From: Bacteroidales bacterium
GTDB taxonomy: Bacteria > Bacteroidota > Bacteroidia > Bacteroidales > P3
Reading direction: 5' to 3'
DNA length: 64,000 nt
Assembly (NCBI GenBank): GCA_017480785.1
Contig: JAFURZ010000013.1
Location: 124,001 to 188,000, forward strand
Made by a program: the position numbers and the translations under genes. Below the pieces are notes generated by a model. It worked only from the letters and a program-made list of their open reading frames with translations. It ran no database searches and was not told where the DNA came from. Positions 46,276-55,648 of this stretch are shown one piece after another. Within the stretch, counting starts at the first letter, position 1. Each line of letters opens with the position of its first letter.

Positions 46276-47385
46276 TCACTTAAACTGATTGATGAGTCGA
46301 ACCACTTCAGCCGTTTCCTCACGAGTGATAGCCGGGCCAATAGGCAGACTCAACTCATGGTCAGCAATGTATTCTGTGATAGGCAAACTCATACCATTCC
46401 ACTCTCTATAACACTCCTGCTTGTGAGGCGCAATGGGATAGTGAATCACCGTTCCTACGCCATTCTTCTCTAAATAGTCGTGCAGGGCATCACGCTTGCC
46501 TTCGCCAACCAGAATCGGAAACAGATGAAAAGCGTTCTGCTCATCAGGGAGTAAGTCAGGCAGTGTTATCACCGGATTCTTGATACCTTCATAGTACTGA
46601 TGTGCTACCTCTTTACGGTGTGCATTGTCCTGAACCAGATATTTCAGTTTCACATCCAGTACTGCGGCTTGTATCTCATCAAGACGAGAGTTGCGTCCAG
46701 TGTACTTGAACACATATTTCTTCTGAGAGCCATAGTTGGCCAAAGCACGAACAGCGGCTGCAAGTTCTGGGTCGTTGGTGGTCACTGCACCACCATCACC
46801 AAGGGCACCAAGATTCTTGCCAGGATAGAAACTATGGCCTGCTGCATCTCCGATTGAACCTGTGACACGTCCATCAGTATGCTTGCAACCATGAGCCTGA
46901 GCATTATCTTCAACAAGCTTCAGGTTATACTTCTTGCAAAGCGCGCCAATCTTATCTGTATAGGCATTGCGCCCATAGAGGTGAACGATGGCGATGGCTT
47001 TAGTGCGAGGTGTAATTACTTCCTCAATCTTGTCATCATCTATCTCCAGTGTATTGAGTTTTGGCTCCACAAGAACAGGCTTCAGTCCATTCTCTGTGAT
47101 GGCCAGGATGGTAGCAATATAGGTATTTGCAGGGACAATCACCTCGTCACCCGGCTGCATCACACCCATCTCGATGTATGCACGGAAGATCCAGATGAGG
47201 GCATCCAGTCCGTTGGCACAACCGATGGTGTATTTGGTTCCTATAAACTTGGAGTATTTCTCTTCAAACCGCTCGTTCTCTTTACCCTGAAGGTACCAAC
47301 CGCCATTCACTACGCGGCTTACGGCCTCGTTTATCTCTGCTCCATGAAGTGCAGTTACATCTTTTAAAGATAAAAAGGGTATCAT
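46276..47385 (-). CDS. FdtB/QdtB-like dTDP-3-keto-sugar aminotransferase
   Basis: The 369-residue DegT-family enzyme has [14 protein letters not shown] for phosphate binding, [11 protein letters not shown] for the pyridine aspartate and PLP lysine 190 in [16 protein letters not shown]. Its sequence and length resemble FdtB/QdtB, which install the 3-amino group on dTDP-3-keto-6-deoxyhexose. The acetyltransferase upstream and the FdtA-like cupins and RmlA downstream complete that pathway. The substrate isomer is not resolved. Confidence 0.88.
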   Translation of the reverse strand: MIPFLSLKDVTALHGAEINEAVSRVVNGGWYLQGKENERFEEKYSKFIGTKYTIGCANGLDALIWIFRAYIEMGVMQPGDEVIVPANTYIATILAITENGLKPVLVEPKLNTLEIDDDKIEEVITPRTKAIAIVHLYGRNAYTDKIGALCKKYNLKLVEDNAQAHGCKHTDGRVTGSIGDAAGHSFYPGKNLGALGDGGAVTTNDPELAAAVRALANYGSQKKYVFKYTGRNSRLDEIQAAVLDVKLKYLVQDNAHRKEVAHQYYEGIKNPVITLPDLLPDEQNAFHLFPILVGEGKRDALHDYLEKNGVGTVIHYPIAPHKQECYREWNGMSLPITEYIADHELSLPIGPAITREETAEVVRLINQFK

Positions 47386-47400
47386 ATATTATTGCTTTCT

Positions 47401-47859
47401 TTAGAATTCTACTTTCTTGTAAAACCTTGCTGGATTACCCATCCAAAGCTCTCCGGCGGGCACATCCTTAGTCACAACACTGCCCGCTGCAATAAAGGCA
47501 TTCTCTCCTATCGTTATTCCAGGTAATATGGTTGAACCTGCCCCAATAGTCGCTCCTTTACAAACCTTCGTTTTCAATAATGTCCAGTTCTTATTCTTCG
47601 AACGCGGGTACATATCGTTGGTAAACGTAACATTGGAACCAACCATAACATTATCCTCCAGTTCAATCCCATCCCATATCTGCACTCCACATTTCACAGT
47701 GACGTTATTACCTATCTTCACATCGTTCTCTATCAAACAATGTGAGCAGATATTGCAGTTCTCCCCTATTTGACACTCAGGGAAAATCACGCAGAACTGC
47801 CATATCTTCGTGCTTTCCGGCACGTTCGGGTTCATACAATCAGCTAATTTGTGAATCAT
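47401..47859 (-). CDS. FdtC/QdtC-like left-handed beta-helix N-acetyltransferase
   Basis: The 152-residue protein is made of hexapeptide repeats ([LIV]-G-x4), for example [27 protein letters not shown] and [16 protein letters not shown]. It probably acetylates the 3-amino group made by the adjacent aminotransferase to give dTDP-3-acetamido-3,6-dideoxyhexose. Length fits QdtC/FdtC proteins. It lies 15 bases upstream of the aminotransferase gene. Confidence 0.85.
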   Translation of the reverse strand: MIHKLADCMNPNVPESTKIWQFCVIFPECQIGENCNICSHCLIENDVKIGNNVTVKCGVQIWDGIELEDNVMVGSNVTFTNDMYPRSKNKNWTLLKTKVCKGATIGAGSTILPGITIGENAFIAAGSVVTKDVPAGELWMGNPARFYKKVEF

Positions 47860-47910
47860 CCTATATTCTATATTGAAACCTGAATTTTGAAACTTGAAAA
47901 CAGTCTCTCA

Positions 47911-47930
47911 ACTCTAAACTCTAAACTTTA
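47911..47930. repeat. CTCTAAACT tandem phrase
   Basis: AACTCTAAACTCTAAACTTT is a short tandem repeat in the 68-bp gap between the deacetylase and acetyltransferase genes, similar in style to other short gap repeats in this operon. Confidence 0.45.
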
Positions 47931-48695
47931 CAAACGCATGTAGAGTCCTTTGCAAACTCTGTTAATTTCTTCTTTCAAGTTTATCCATGCTGGCGAGTTC
48001 CACTGTCTCGGATGGGTCAACAACTCTATTACAGGCTCACCACGCTCGATGGCAGCAATTGCTTTGGGCGCAAAGTTTTCTCTCTCCACTTGATCAGCAA
48101 TCCTACAAGTAATCCTCTTCATGTGTTCTGGGTCATACGCCTCGCGCTCTATGCCACACGCCTGTCTAACACGTTCGTCCATCAGTTCTTTGTTCTGATA
48201 ATGAAACTTACTGTTCACATAGTCACCATGTGAGGCAATTGTCAGGCAAGGCTGTCCCGTCTCTTTCTTGAATTTGGCGAACTGCTCAATAAACAGGTCA
48301 CGTATCTCCTCGATATGCTTCATCATCTCCTCCTTGCTCCTAATGCGATGCTTATAGCAGTAGGTCGCAATCTCTTCATAATGGTATGAAGCCTCACCAC
48401 CAGTCTCTGCTATTTCTTCCATAACCTTCACATCCATTGTATTCCAACGGAAATAGCAGCTCGATCTTGCCCCATATTTCTTTTCCAAGGCAAGCAATGC
48501 ACGCATACACTTCATATCCTTAGTATCCACATCGCGCCTAAGTATCAAAATCTTGCCCCCCCCAGTAGCCTTCTCGAAGGAGTGTACGGTATGAAACTCA
48601 TACCCTGCCTCCTTTGCCGCACTCAACACACTATCATAACGAACGTATTGAGCAGGTCGGAAAAAATCTTCGTATAGTCTTTTCTTTATGTTCAT
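47928..48695 (-). CDS. Polysaccharide deacetylase-like protein
   Basis: The 255-residue protein fits a divergent NodB-type (carbohydrate esterase 4) or related TIM-barrel fold. The metal triad would be D55 or D57 (RRDVDTKD), H105 (EASYHYEE) and the histidine of the late LTHPRQWN motif. No signal peptide is present, so it would act in the cytoplasm on a sugar or lipid-linked intermediate. An 8-G tract encodes glycines 45-47; slippage there would truncate the protein. Confidence 0.7.
   Translation of the reverse strand: MNIKKRLYEDFFRPAQYVRYDSVLSAAKEAGYEFHTVHSFEKATGGGKILILRRDVDTKDMKCMRALLALEKKYGARSSCYFRWNTMDVKVMEEIAETGGEASYHYEEIATYCYKHRIRSKEEMMKHIEEIRDLFIEQFAKFKKETGQPCLTIASHGDYVNSKFHYQNKELMDERVRQACGIEREAYDPEHMKRITCRIADQVERENFAPKAIAAIERGEPVIELLTHPRQWNSPAWINLKEEINRVCKGLYMRL
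48556..48563. repeat. Eight-C homopolymer in the deacetylase gene
   Basis: A C8 tract (G8 in the coding strand) lies about 45 codons into the deacetylase gene. Gain or loss of one base would remove the catalytic domain, so it could act as an on/off switch. Confidence 0.8.
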
Positions 48696-49894
48696 TTGAT
48701 TATTGCGTTAATATAGTTTTCTGCCACCTTGCGGTCTGTCAAGTTGGATGCCGTTACGACAGCTTTATCAGAAATCAATTTCAGTTCTTGTTGCGATAAT
48801 GAAGTAATATTTGTAATTACCTCCGCCAGGCCATCTACATCGCGGGATTTGCAGAGGAATCCGTTTTCACCATGCTTCACAATACCGTCTATGCCTTGTC
48901 CTTCTGTGCCCACAACTATCAAGCCCTTTGCCATCGCCTCCACATACACTAGACCAAAGGCTTCGCGCGTGCTGACCATGATGAAACAGTCTGCATCGCG
49001 TACCACCTTTTGCGCTTCGTCGCGTTTCATTTGTCCGTGGAAAACAACGTTGTCTTTCATTCCCAGTTCATCCACCAGATGATGCAAATTCTCATTCTCT
49101 GCCCCACTGCCTACAATGTCAAATGTATAGACCTTTCCATTCATCGCCTTATGCAAAGCACGTAGGGTAATATCTACATTCTTCAACTCATACAGACTGC
49201 CTACAAACACAAAACGCTTAACACCACCTTCGAAGTCCTTGCTAACAGGTTCCAAATATTTCTCAGGAATGCCTGAATGACAAAGGAACATCGGTTTCTC
49301 ATTACCATAATTCTGCGCAAAGTCCTGCTGGAAAGCCAGCGAACGGAATCCCCACACATCCACCGACTTCATCAGCTCCTGGTAGTCCTTCGGATAGAAA
49401 TACAACAGTGCGCTACTGTTTCCGTGAAGCACCAGACACGTCCTCGCATCAGGATACTGCTGTTTGAACAGCGGCAGAAACTGAAGCTGTGGCAAGGCGA
49501 AATGAGCCGTGATGACATCAGGCGTGAAGCCTTCCTGTTTTAGCGTTTCCACAATGTATTTGAAAGCCTTGTCCGTTTGCTCCTGCGACGGTGCCTTGTG
49601 GGGAATATACTTTTTCAACGGCACAAACAGCACCGGCACATCATCCACCTTATATTGCTTCGGATGCCTTGGCGTATTGGTGTAAGCTACCGTTCCCGTC
49701 TTGGCTTGTATTCTTGAATTAAACAACTTTCCTATCCAATAATAGGGTCTCGGAAACAGCGAATCGAAATGAATCACTCGCACATCAAACCCCATCTTGA
49801 CCCATTCTGTAGTAAAGGAATGGCATACCTTCGTTCCGCCATAGTTCGGGTCGTTGTTGGGATAGATGTTAGTGAGAAGCAATATTTTCTTCAT
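48692..49894 (-). CDS. Glycosyltransferase family 4
   Basis: The 400-residue GT-B protein opens with KKILLLTNIYPNNDPNYGGT and has KRFVFVGSLYELKNVDITL plus the donor-site EAFGLVYVEAMAKG, with the catalytic-region glutamates spaced as in GT4. It resembles the glycosyltransferase at 50695 over its length, so the two probably arose by duplication. It overlaps the deacetylase start by 4 bases. Confidence 0.9.
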   Translation of the reverse strand: MKKILLLTNIYPNNDPNYGGTKVCHSFTTEWVKMGFDVRVIHFDSLFPRPYYWIGKLFNSRIQAKTGTVAYTNTPRHPKQYKVDDVPVLFVPLKKYIPHKAPSQEQTDKAFKYIVETLKQEGFTPDVITAHFALPQLQFLPLFKQQYPDARTCLVLHGNSSALLYFYPKDYQELMKSVDVWGFRSLAFQQDFAQNYGNEKPMFLCHSGIPEKYLEPVSKDFEGGVKRFVFVGSLYELKNVDITLRALHKAMNGKVYTFDIVGSGAENENLHHLVDELGMKDNVVFHGQMKRDEAQKVVRDADCFIMVSTREAFGLVYVEAMAKGLIVVGTEGQGIDGIVKHGENGFLCKSRDVDGLAEVITNITSLSQQELKLISDKAVVTASNLTDRKVAENYINAIIK

Positions 49895-49910
49895 ATCAAT
49901 CCCTTCTGTT

Positions 49911-50681
49911 TTAGATATGCTCCTCTACTCCACGGAAATGAACATTCAGCTCGTGGAGGTGCTCCAGCAGGGTGCCAAGGGGTGTACCCTCTGTCATCTT
50001 AGCAAAGGCATTGACATCCTTGGGGAAGCACTTACCACCATAACCGAACTTGCCATCAGGACCGGGAACGTAGGTGTGGGTGTCATTAATATAACCAGAC
50101 AGAAGTACACCAGTATGTACCTTGCGCCAGTCGGCCCCCATCTGCTCACAATACTCGCGGCAGGCGTTGAAATAGGTGACCTTATAGGCACCAAAGACAT
50201 TGTGCATATATTTGGTAAGCTCTGCCTCTAGTGGTGACATCACCGTGAATTTCTTGCCAACGAAAATCTTAGTGAGCAGTTCCTGAGCTCCCGTGAACAC
50301 CATCGTCTGCTTGTTGAAGTCCTCAATAAACGTTCGCTCGGTCAGAAACTCAGGCATATAGCACACCTGATGACCGGTCTCTTTGGAGAGCCTTTCGCTG
50401 GTGCCAGGGAGGATGGTGGTGCGAACGAACACGGGCACGTCTGGCAGGTTGGTGATGAGTTTCTTCATCAGGGTGAGGTCCTGTGTACCGTCGTCCTCGG
50501 TGGGCACGTGAATCTGCACAAAAGCGATATCGACCTTGCTTAGGTCGTCATTCATTCCCTTTGGAGGATCGCTGACGAAAATCTCACAGTCGGGATTATT
50601 GTTCTCTAACCAGTTCTTCAAGGCTCCGCCTACGAAGCCACATCCGATAATTCCAACGGCAATCTTCTTGTTCTTTTCCAT
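49911..50681 (-). CDS. Short UDP-glucose dehydrogenase-like protein
   Basis: The 256-residue protein has the N-terminal Rossmann motif GIIGCGFVGGALKNWL, the YMPEFLTERTF motif and the catalytic cysteine 218 in FGYGGKCFPKD. It ends soon after that, so it lacks the C-terminal UDP-sugar-binding domain of normal UDP-glucose/GDP-mannose dehydrogenases, which exceed 400 residues. The coding frame is intact, so it is a naturally short variant. Oxidation of a sugar alcohol to an acid is possible but unproven. Confidence 0.75.
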   Translation of the reverse strand: MEKNKKIAVGIIGCGFVGGALKNWLENNNPDCEIFVSDPPKGMNDDLSKVDIAFVQIHVPTEDDGTQDLTLMKKLITNLPDVPVFVRTTILPGTSERLSKETGHQVCYMPEFLTERTFIEDFNKQTMVFTGAQELLTKIFVGKKFTVMSPLEAELTKYMHNVFGAYKVTYFNACREYCEQMGADWRKVHTGVLLSGYINDTHTYVPGPDGKFGYGGKCFPKDVNAFAKMTEGTPLGTLLEHLHELNVHFRGVEEHI

Positions 50682-50694
50682 ATCTCGATTACCG

Positions 50695-52026
50695 TTATGC
50701 AGCCAAGCGGCTACTGGTTAAACACTCACTTTCCTCGCGGGAAGCTTTTACTGCCCAGAAGTCAACTATTCTCGTCCGGGGGGGGGTAATTCTCTGATTC
50801 ATAATTACTTGCATGTTATTTATTCTTTCTTTAACATCTTCTATATATAGCCTTGCAGCTTTCTCGTCTGTCAGTCGCTTAGCCGTCTCTATTGCTTTGT
50901 CGGAAATTGCCTGTCGTTCTTCAGCAGACATAGCGTTTATTCTATAAATGATTGTTGCCAGCTCCTCAGCGTCTCCAGCCTTACATAGGAAACCGTTCTC
51001 GCTATCCACAATCACTCCGTCAAAGCCCTCGTCACGTGAAGCTATAGTAATACAGCCCCGTGCCATCGCCTCAAGATACACCAGCCCATAGGCCTCTCCC
51101 CGGCTAATCATCACCATACAGTCAGCATTGTCATATTCTGCCACTATCTGGTCTCGTGGGATGCGCCCCAGGATTCTCACTTGCTCTTGCAAGCCGTTCC
51201 GTTCCACCTCGCTCTTGATAGCACTCAATTGCTGACCATCACCAACGTATGTCAAGGAAAAGTTCTTCTCAGGATATGCCATACAGCACGCCGTCAGCAC
51301 TTTCTCCGGATATTTCCGTTCAATCATCTCACCCACATATACAAAGTTGCGGAGCGCTTTCTCGAAACGATGGACATTCTTTTCTGTGATATACTTTGGT
51401 GGAATGCCAGAATAGCAGATAAACGGATTCTCCACCCTCCCGAATAGCACTTCAAACTCCCGCACCACGCTGGTACTGCGGAATCCCCAAGCATCTATCT
51501 TAGGCATCAGTTCATCCATCCGCTTGCCGTACACCTTCTGCATAATCCCAGTATCGCCGTGCATCACAATGGCCGTACCAGCATTAGGATATATTTCCTT
51601 CAGCAGCCCCACCACTTCTATCTGTGGATTGGGGAAATGACCTACGATATAGCCAGGCTCGAAATCTCCTGCCGTATTCCATTCTGTTATCTTTTTGACT
51701 GCCTCGCGGATGGCTTTCTTGGAGTATCCACCATGCGGTATGGGCTTGAACAGTGGGATGCGGTTAATCTCCACACCCTCGCTTTCATAGACAGCCCCCT
51801 TGTCGCGTTCAGTATATACCACCGCCCCCGTCTTAGCCGCAATAAGCTTCCGATTCATCTTTGCCAGCCAGTAGAATGGAGCCGGGAATACCGCCTGGAA
51901 ATGTATCACCCGCACCCGATATCCTATCCTTACCCATTCGCGAGCAAAGAAATGGCACACTGCAGTTCCGTGGTTGTCCTTGGAAGGCAGGGGGTAGATG
52001 GTGGTCAAAAGTAAAATATTCTTCAT
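50695..52026 (-). CDS. Glycosyltransferase family 4 with homopolymer-controlled tail
   Basis: The 443-residue GT-B protein opens with NILLLTTIYPLPSKDNHGTA and has the donor-site motif GEAYGLVYLEAMARG. Near its 3' end a C9 tract encodes ITPPR, followed by a 25-residue tail with no family homology. With eight Cs the frame stops four residues after the tract, and with ten it stops seven residues after. The tract could therefore switch the tail on or off while leaving the catalytic part intact. Confidence 0.88.
   Translation of the reverse strand: MKNILLLTTIYPLPSKDNHGTAVCHFFAREWVRIGYRVRVIHFQAVFPAPFYWLAKMNRKLIAAKTGAVVYTERDKGAVYESEGVEINRIPLFKPIPHGGYSKKAIREAVKKITEWNTAGDFEPGYIVGHFPNPQIEVVGLLKEIYPNAGTAIVMHGDTGIMQKVYGKRMDELMPKIDAWGFRSTSVVREFEVLFGRVENPFICYSGIPPKYITEKNVHRFEKALRNFVYVGEMIERKYPEKVLTACCMAYPEKNFSLTYVGDGQQLSAIKSEVERNGLQEQVRILGRIPRDQIVAEYDNADCMVMISRGEAYGLVYLEAMARGCITIASRDEGFDGVIVDSENGFLCKAGDAEELATIIYRINAMSAEERQAISDKAIETAKRLTDEKAARLYIEDVKERINNMQVIMNQRITPPRTRIVDFWAVKASREESECLTSSRLAA
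50778..50786. repeat. Nine-G homopolymer in a glycosyltransferase gene
   Basis: G9 on the plus strand (C9 in the coding strand) precedes the last 25 or so codons of the glycosyltransferase. It is the longest of three such tracts in this otherwise A+T-rich operon. Confidence 0.85.
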
Positions 52027-53010
52027 TTAGGCTTGTTTCTTTGTTTTAATGCTTCTCCTATCAAATAGGTTCATAAATTGATAAACTTCTATAGGGTGTT
52101 TGGGAAAAATCTTCAACAATATTCCCTCTAAATAATAGATAGTACGCCCAGAATGTAAAAGATGAGTGTAAAGATTTCTGTTGCCATACAGCGCCTCTGC
52201 AAATTCTCTTTGCTTTTCTTTGTCAAATTCGATTGCTTCATGCAGTGCTGCATTCATAGTCCCAGTTATTACATAGTTGAAGGCATTATCCGTGCCAGGG
52301 TCCTCTCGCTGCTGAAAATCATGCAGGCTATTCATTACAATTATATTGTCGAAAGCTTTCTTCGGATTAAACGAACGGGTGATAGAATTCGGATTCTGAT
52401 ATACGAAATAGAGCAAGTCATTCAATGCTCCCACACGTTCTGCCTTAAAAAATGCCCTGGGCGTGAACTCATTATCCTCGTGAAAGATACCTTCGTAAAA
52501 CCATAGATTGTTATCTAACAAGAATTGTCTTCTGTATATTGAGAAAGGAGCACAAAAAACAATTCCTTGTTTCAAAATGTCTCTCCCTTTTTCTACAGCC
52601 ACTTCTTCGGGATATGAAAAGCGTCGTACTGCCTTGTCGCCATACATATTCGCGGCACATATACGAAGCATATCTAAGTTATGCTGTTCACAGGTTTCGA
52701 CAATCTTCTTTAGACAATTCTCCTTTATCCAGTCATCTGAGTCCACAAACCATACATAGTCGCCCTTAGCATGCTTCAATCCAGTATTCCTTGCCGCCGA
52801 CAACCCTCCATTTTCACGATCTTTCACGATGATGTTGGTGTACTTCTTCGCCATTTCGCGAGCAATTACAGCTGAGTTGTCTGGGGAGCCATCATTAACG
52901 CATACTATCTCATAATCTTTCTCAGAAATATCCTGCTTAATACAACTCGTAAGACATTTTTCTATAAATGCCTCGACTTTGTACATTGGAATAATAATAC
53001 TTATTTTCAT
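52027..53010 (-). CDS. Glycosyltransferase family 2
   Basis: The 327-residue GT-A protein opens with KISIIIPMYKVEAFIEKCL and has CVNDGSPDNS, then ENGGLSAARNTGL and the DXD-type FVDSDDW motif. It is a typical inverting capsule glycosyltransferase; donor unknown. ATG 53010 is preferred; the frame runs to TTG 53028, which overlaps the epsG-like stop. Confidence 0.9.
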   Translation of the reverse strand: MKISIIIPMYKVEAFIEKCLTSCIKQDISEKDYEIVCVNDGSPDNSAVIAREMAKKYTNIIVKDRENGGLSAARNTGLKHAKGDYVWFVDSDDWIKENCLKKIVETCEQHNLDMLRICAANMYGDKAVRRFSYPEEVAVEKGRDILKQGIVFCAPFSIYRRQFLLDNNLWFYEGIFHEDNEFTPRAFFKAERVGALNDLLYFVYQNPNSITRSFNPKKAFDNIIVMNSLHDFQQREDPGTDNAFNYVITGTMNAALHEAIEFDKEKQREFAEALYGNRNLYTHLLHSGRTIYYLEGILLKIFPKHPIEVYQFMNLFDRRSIKTKKQA

Positions 53011-53024
53011 AATCAGACTGATAA

Positions 53025-54146
53025 TCAATGGAGAAAGAGTGCCAAGTATGTAGAATATATGAACTGATAACCTACACCTATTATTGTCGAGTAGAAAATG
53101 AACTTGAAAAGTCTATTCTCAATTCTATTTCTATGAACAGCTGCCAGGAAAACAGCATTTGCCGGAAATGCAAAGAATAAAGTTCTATATTGCAACACGC
53201 TCAAAGAATAGCCCAAATCCAGCGAGAATCCTAGAGACAACATAGTAATACAAAAAGCATAAGCAGATATAGTTCTTTCTGGAACAGTAAAAAGACTCGT
53301 CCTTCCAGACCACGCAGTGATTAAATACAATACTGCAACTAGATAACTTGGTCCTTGCTGAAGTATTGTCCCTATCAAAGCACCAATTCCTGTAGAGCCA
53401 GAAGAATCGGTCTCGAAATAAGTGGAACGCGCCCTATCGGTTATAAAAGTATCAGCATCCAATTCCATAATCGAAAAATAATTCAAGGCATTCTGAAGAG
53501 CTACTACCAATAAAGGAATAAGCAGTACAATAAATACAATTTTCTTCTTTGATGCATTTATTAAAAACAAAGACGCTAACGCCATTACAATCCCTATCGG
53601 CGCAGACTTATGAAATAATGCTGAGCACAAAATAAACCCACCGCCAAATACGATTGAAATGATTTTAGGTAATTTTCCCTTATTAACAATAAAAGTCAGA
53701 CCTAATAGAATCAAGGACATAGCTAACGACACTCGAGCATACGAGAATGTCGGCAAGAAACATACTCCAAAAAAGAATAATGTTAAATCTATACTCTGAC
53801 ATGTTCTTTTATATGCCCAAAACAAAATTAATAGCGCTATCCCCCAAATGGAAAGACGCAAAAATGTATATGAATAACCAAATGTTCTAAATATCCAGTC
53901 ATATATATCTTCTTGACCACTTAGGCCTGCACCTTTTTGAAAATCCAGAAATATCTCTTTATAATGAAAATAGTCACCTCCCCAAAAAGGATAAAGACAA
54001 AAAAGAAGTATCAGTACAAATCCCAACCTTCTTTTCGCAGGTTTTAATGTATATGGTGCCATGTATGCAGGTTTCAACACAACATATATAAATAGCCACA
54101 ACACTATATTAAATAAAACCTGAAAAAAACTCGCAGACTCTTGCAT
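53025..54146 (-). CDS. EpsG-family polysaccharide polymerase
   Basis: This 373-residue integral membrane protein has about ten hydrophobic segments and a YPFWGGDYFHYKEIF-type periplasmic loop, matching EpsG/Wzy-like polymerases. It would join lipid-linked repeat units after Wzx flips them. It lies between LicD and the glycosyltransferase genes, as is common in Bacteroidales capsule loci. Confidence 0.85.
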   Translation of the reverse strand: MQESASFFQVLFNIVLWLFIYVVLKPAYMAPYTLKPAKRRLGFVLILLFCLYPFWGGDYFHYKEIFLDFQKGAGLSGQEDIYDWIFRTFGYSYTFLRLSIWGIALLILFWAYKRTCQSIDLTLFFFGVCFLPTFSYARVSLAMSLILLGLTFIVNKGKLPKIISIVFGGGFILCSALFHKSAPIGIVMALASLFLINASKKKIVFIVLLIPLLVVALQNALNYFSIMELDADTFITDRARSTYFETDSSGSTGIGALIGTILQQGPSYLVAVLYLITAWSGRTSLFTVPERTISAYAFCITMLSLGFSLDLGYSLSVLQYRTLFFAFPANAVFLAAVHRNRIENRLFKFIFYSTIIGVGYQFIYSTYLALFLH

Positions 54147-54183
54147 CTTCTACCTTATATTAAGTCAAAAACAGCGTATTCAA

Positions 54184-54861
54184 TCAAACGCCCGATAATT
54201 CTACAACCTTGTCAATCATTTCCGGCCATTCTCTGATAGCATTATACGACGATACCCAATGCCAGTTTGGGTCTGGCGTCATATAGTTAGGCCCGTACCT
54301 GAATTCACATATTTCCTCGGCATTCTCTGGTATATACACATTGATGCCTTCGAATAATTGTAGTTTTCTTGCCTTTGTTAAAGGTATCTCTATCCTTCGT
54401 GGCAGTCGTTTATGATTCTCTATTGATACGAAATCGCAACAATAAGGATACTTGTCTATAGCATGATATACATAGAATATATCAATATTAACTCCTTTAT
54501 ACATAAAGGTATCTTCTCTTCCGTATTCATCATTTTCTATCGTAATAGTTCTATCTAATGTAAAACCATATTGTTTCAATTGTTCTATCATTAACGGATT
54601 ATAATCCTCATACCATATGAAAGTGTCTATGTCCAAATCATGCTTAATAAAACCATGTTCCCTCACCGCACCCAATATGGATCCAAATGCTAAAGTATAC
54701 TTATAATTATTATCATCCATACATTTTACAAAAAGCCGAAGAGCTTCCTTCCCATATTTTTTATAAGCTCTTGAGCGTTTTCTATTATTCACATCGTTTA
54801 CTACCCACAATAAGGGCTTATATAAAAAAGGAGTTTTCTTTATAATATCTTTTAATATCAT
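54184..54861 (-). CDS. LicD-family phosphotransferase
   Basis: LicD proteins move phosphocholine or polyol phosphates from CDP donors onto glycans. The 225-residue protein has LAFGSILGAVREHGFIKHDLD near residues 58-76 and the metal-binding aspartates D75, D77 and D79. Its donor is probably the CDP-linked product of the adjacent cytidylyltransferase fusion. It is encoded downstream of the SDR gene. Confidence 0.88.
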   Translation of the reverse strand: MILKDIIKKTPFLYKPLLWVVNDVNNRKRSRAYKKYGKEALRLFVKCMDDNNYKYTLAFGSILGAVREHGFIKHDLDIDTFIWYEDYNPLMIEQLKQYGFTLDRTITIENDEYGREDTFMYKGVNIDIFYVYHAIDKYPYCCDFVSIENHKRLPRRIEIPLTKARKLQLFEGINVYIPENAEEICEFRYGPNYMTPDPNWHWVSSYNAIREWPEMIDKVVELSGV

Positions 54862-54910
54862 AATTAATATAGTATGTTCGTTAATAATTATTTGTCAAAT
54901 AATCTTGTAA

Positions 54911-55648
54911 TTAGGTTCTATCTTTCATATTTTGAACTTTGTAATCGTAGCTATGCAGCCCTTCTGCACGAAAATCGTTGTAGTAACGTTCCAATACAGC
55001 GTGATAAACAGTATCGTACTGTGGGATAAACAAATCTTGCTTATTTTCCAAATGTTCTATGATTTGTAAAGCTAGTTCACTTGTTAAACCCAAGTCAGTT
55101 CGCCCTGCGTAGAAACCGGTTCCCTTAATACTGCCAGGGCTAACATTTAATATCTGATTTGTAGTTCCAGACTTCAGCAACTCAACATTCACACTCTCTA
55201 TAAATATTTTCAATGCGGCTTTTGTTGCGCCATACACGGCAAAGAAAGGTGAAGACATCCAGCCTGCAATGCTATCCATCACACCACAATAAAAATCTTC
55301 CTTGCTCTCCAACTTCGAATAGAAACATTTTATCAGTCTTAAAACAGATATCGTATTCACATTGAACGAACTGATGATATGCTGTTCCGTTACGTCCTTA
55401 AATAATGCCAGTTTGCCAAAACCAGCTGTTATCATCAACGTATCAATGTCCGAAAAACGATTAAAGAAAGAATAGTCTTCATTAGTGAGGTCAAACTGGA
55501 AGCCTTCAAACTTCTTATTCTGAAACTCTGAAGCAACAGCAGCCTTATCTACGATATAAACCTTTTCCACTTCCTCACGTTTCGCCAGTTCTGTAGCAAT
55601 GCTCAGACCAATTCCATTAGCTCCACCAATAACTAATACGCGTCTCAT
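54911..55648 (-). CDS. Short-chain dehydrogenase/reductase
   Basis: The 245-residue protein has the nucleotide-binding GGANGIGLS at residues 8-16 and the catalytic set S126, Y139 and K143 (YGATK). SDRs near cytidylyltransferase genes typically reduce the sugar phosphate that becomes the CDP-polyol. It overlaps the fusion gene by 4 bases (ATGA). Its substrate is unknown; a ribulose-like or other keto-sugar phosphate is a guess. Confidence 0.85.
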   Translation of the reverse strand: MRRVLVIGGANGIGLSIATELAKREEVEKVYIVDKAAVASEFQNKKFEGFQFDLTNEDYSFFNRFSDIDTLMITAGFGKLALFKDVTEQHIISSFNVNTISVLRLIKCFYSKLESKEDFYCGVMDSIAGWMSSPFFAVYGATKAALKIFIESVNVELLKSGTTNQILNVSPGSIKGTGFYAGRTDLGLTSELALQIIEHLENKQDLFIPQYDTVYHAVLERYYNDFRAEGLHSYDYKVQNMKDRT

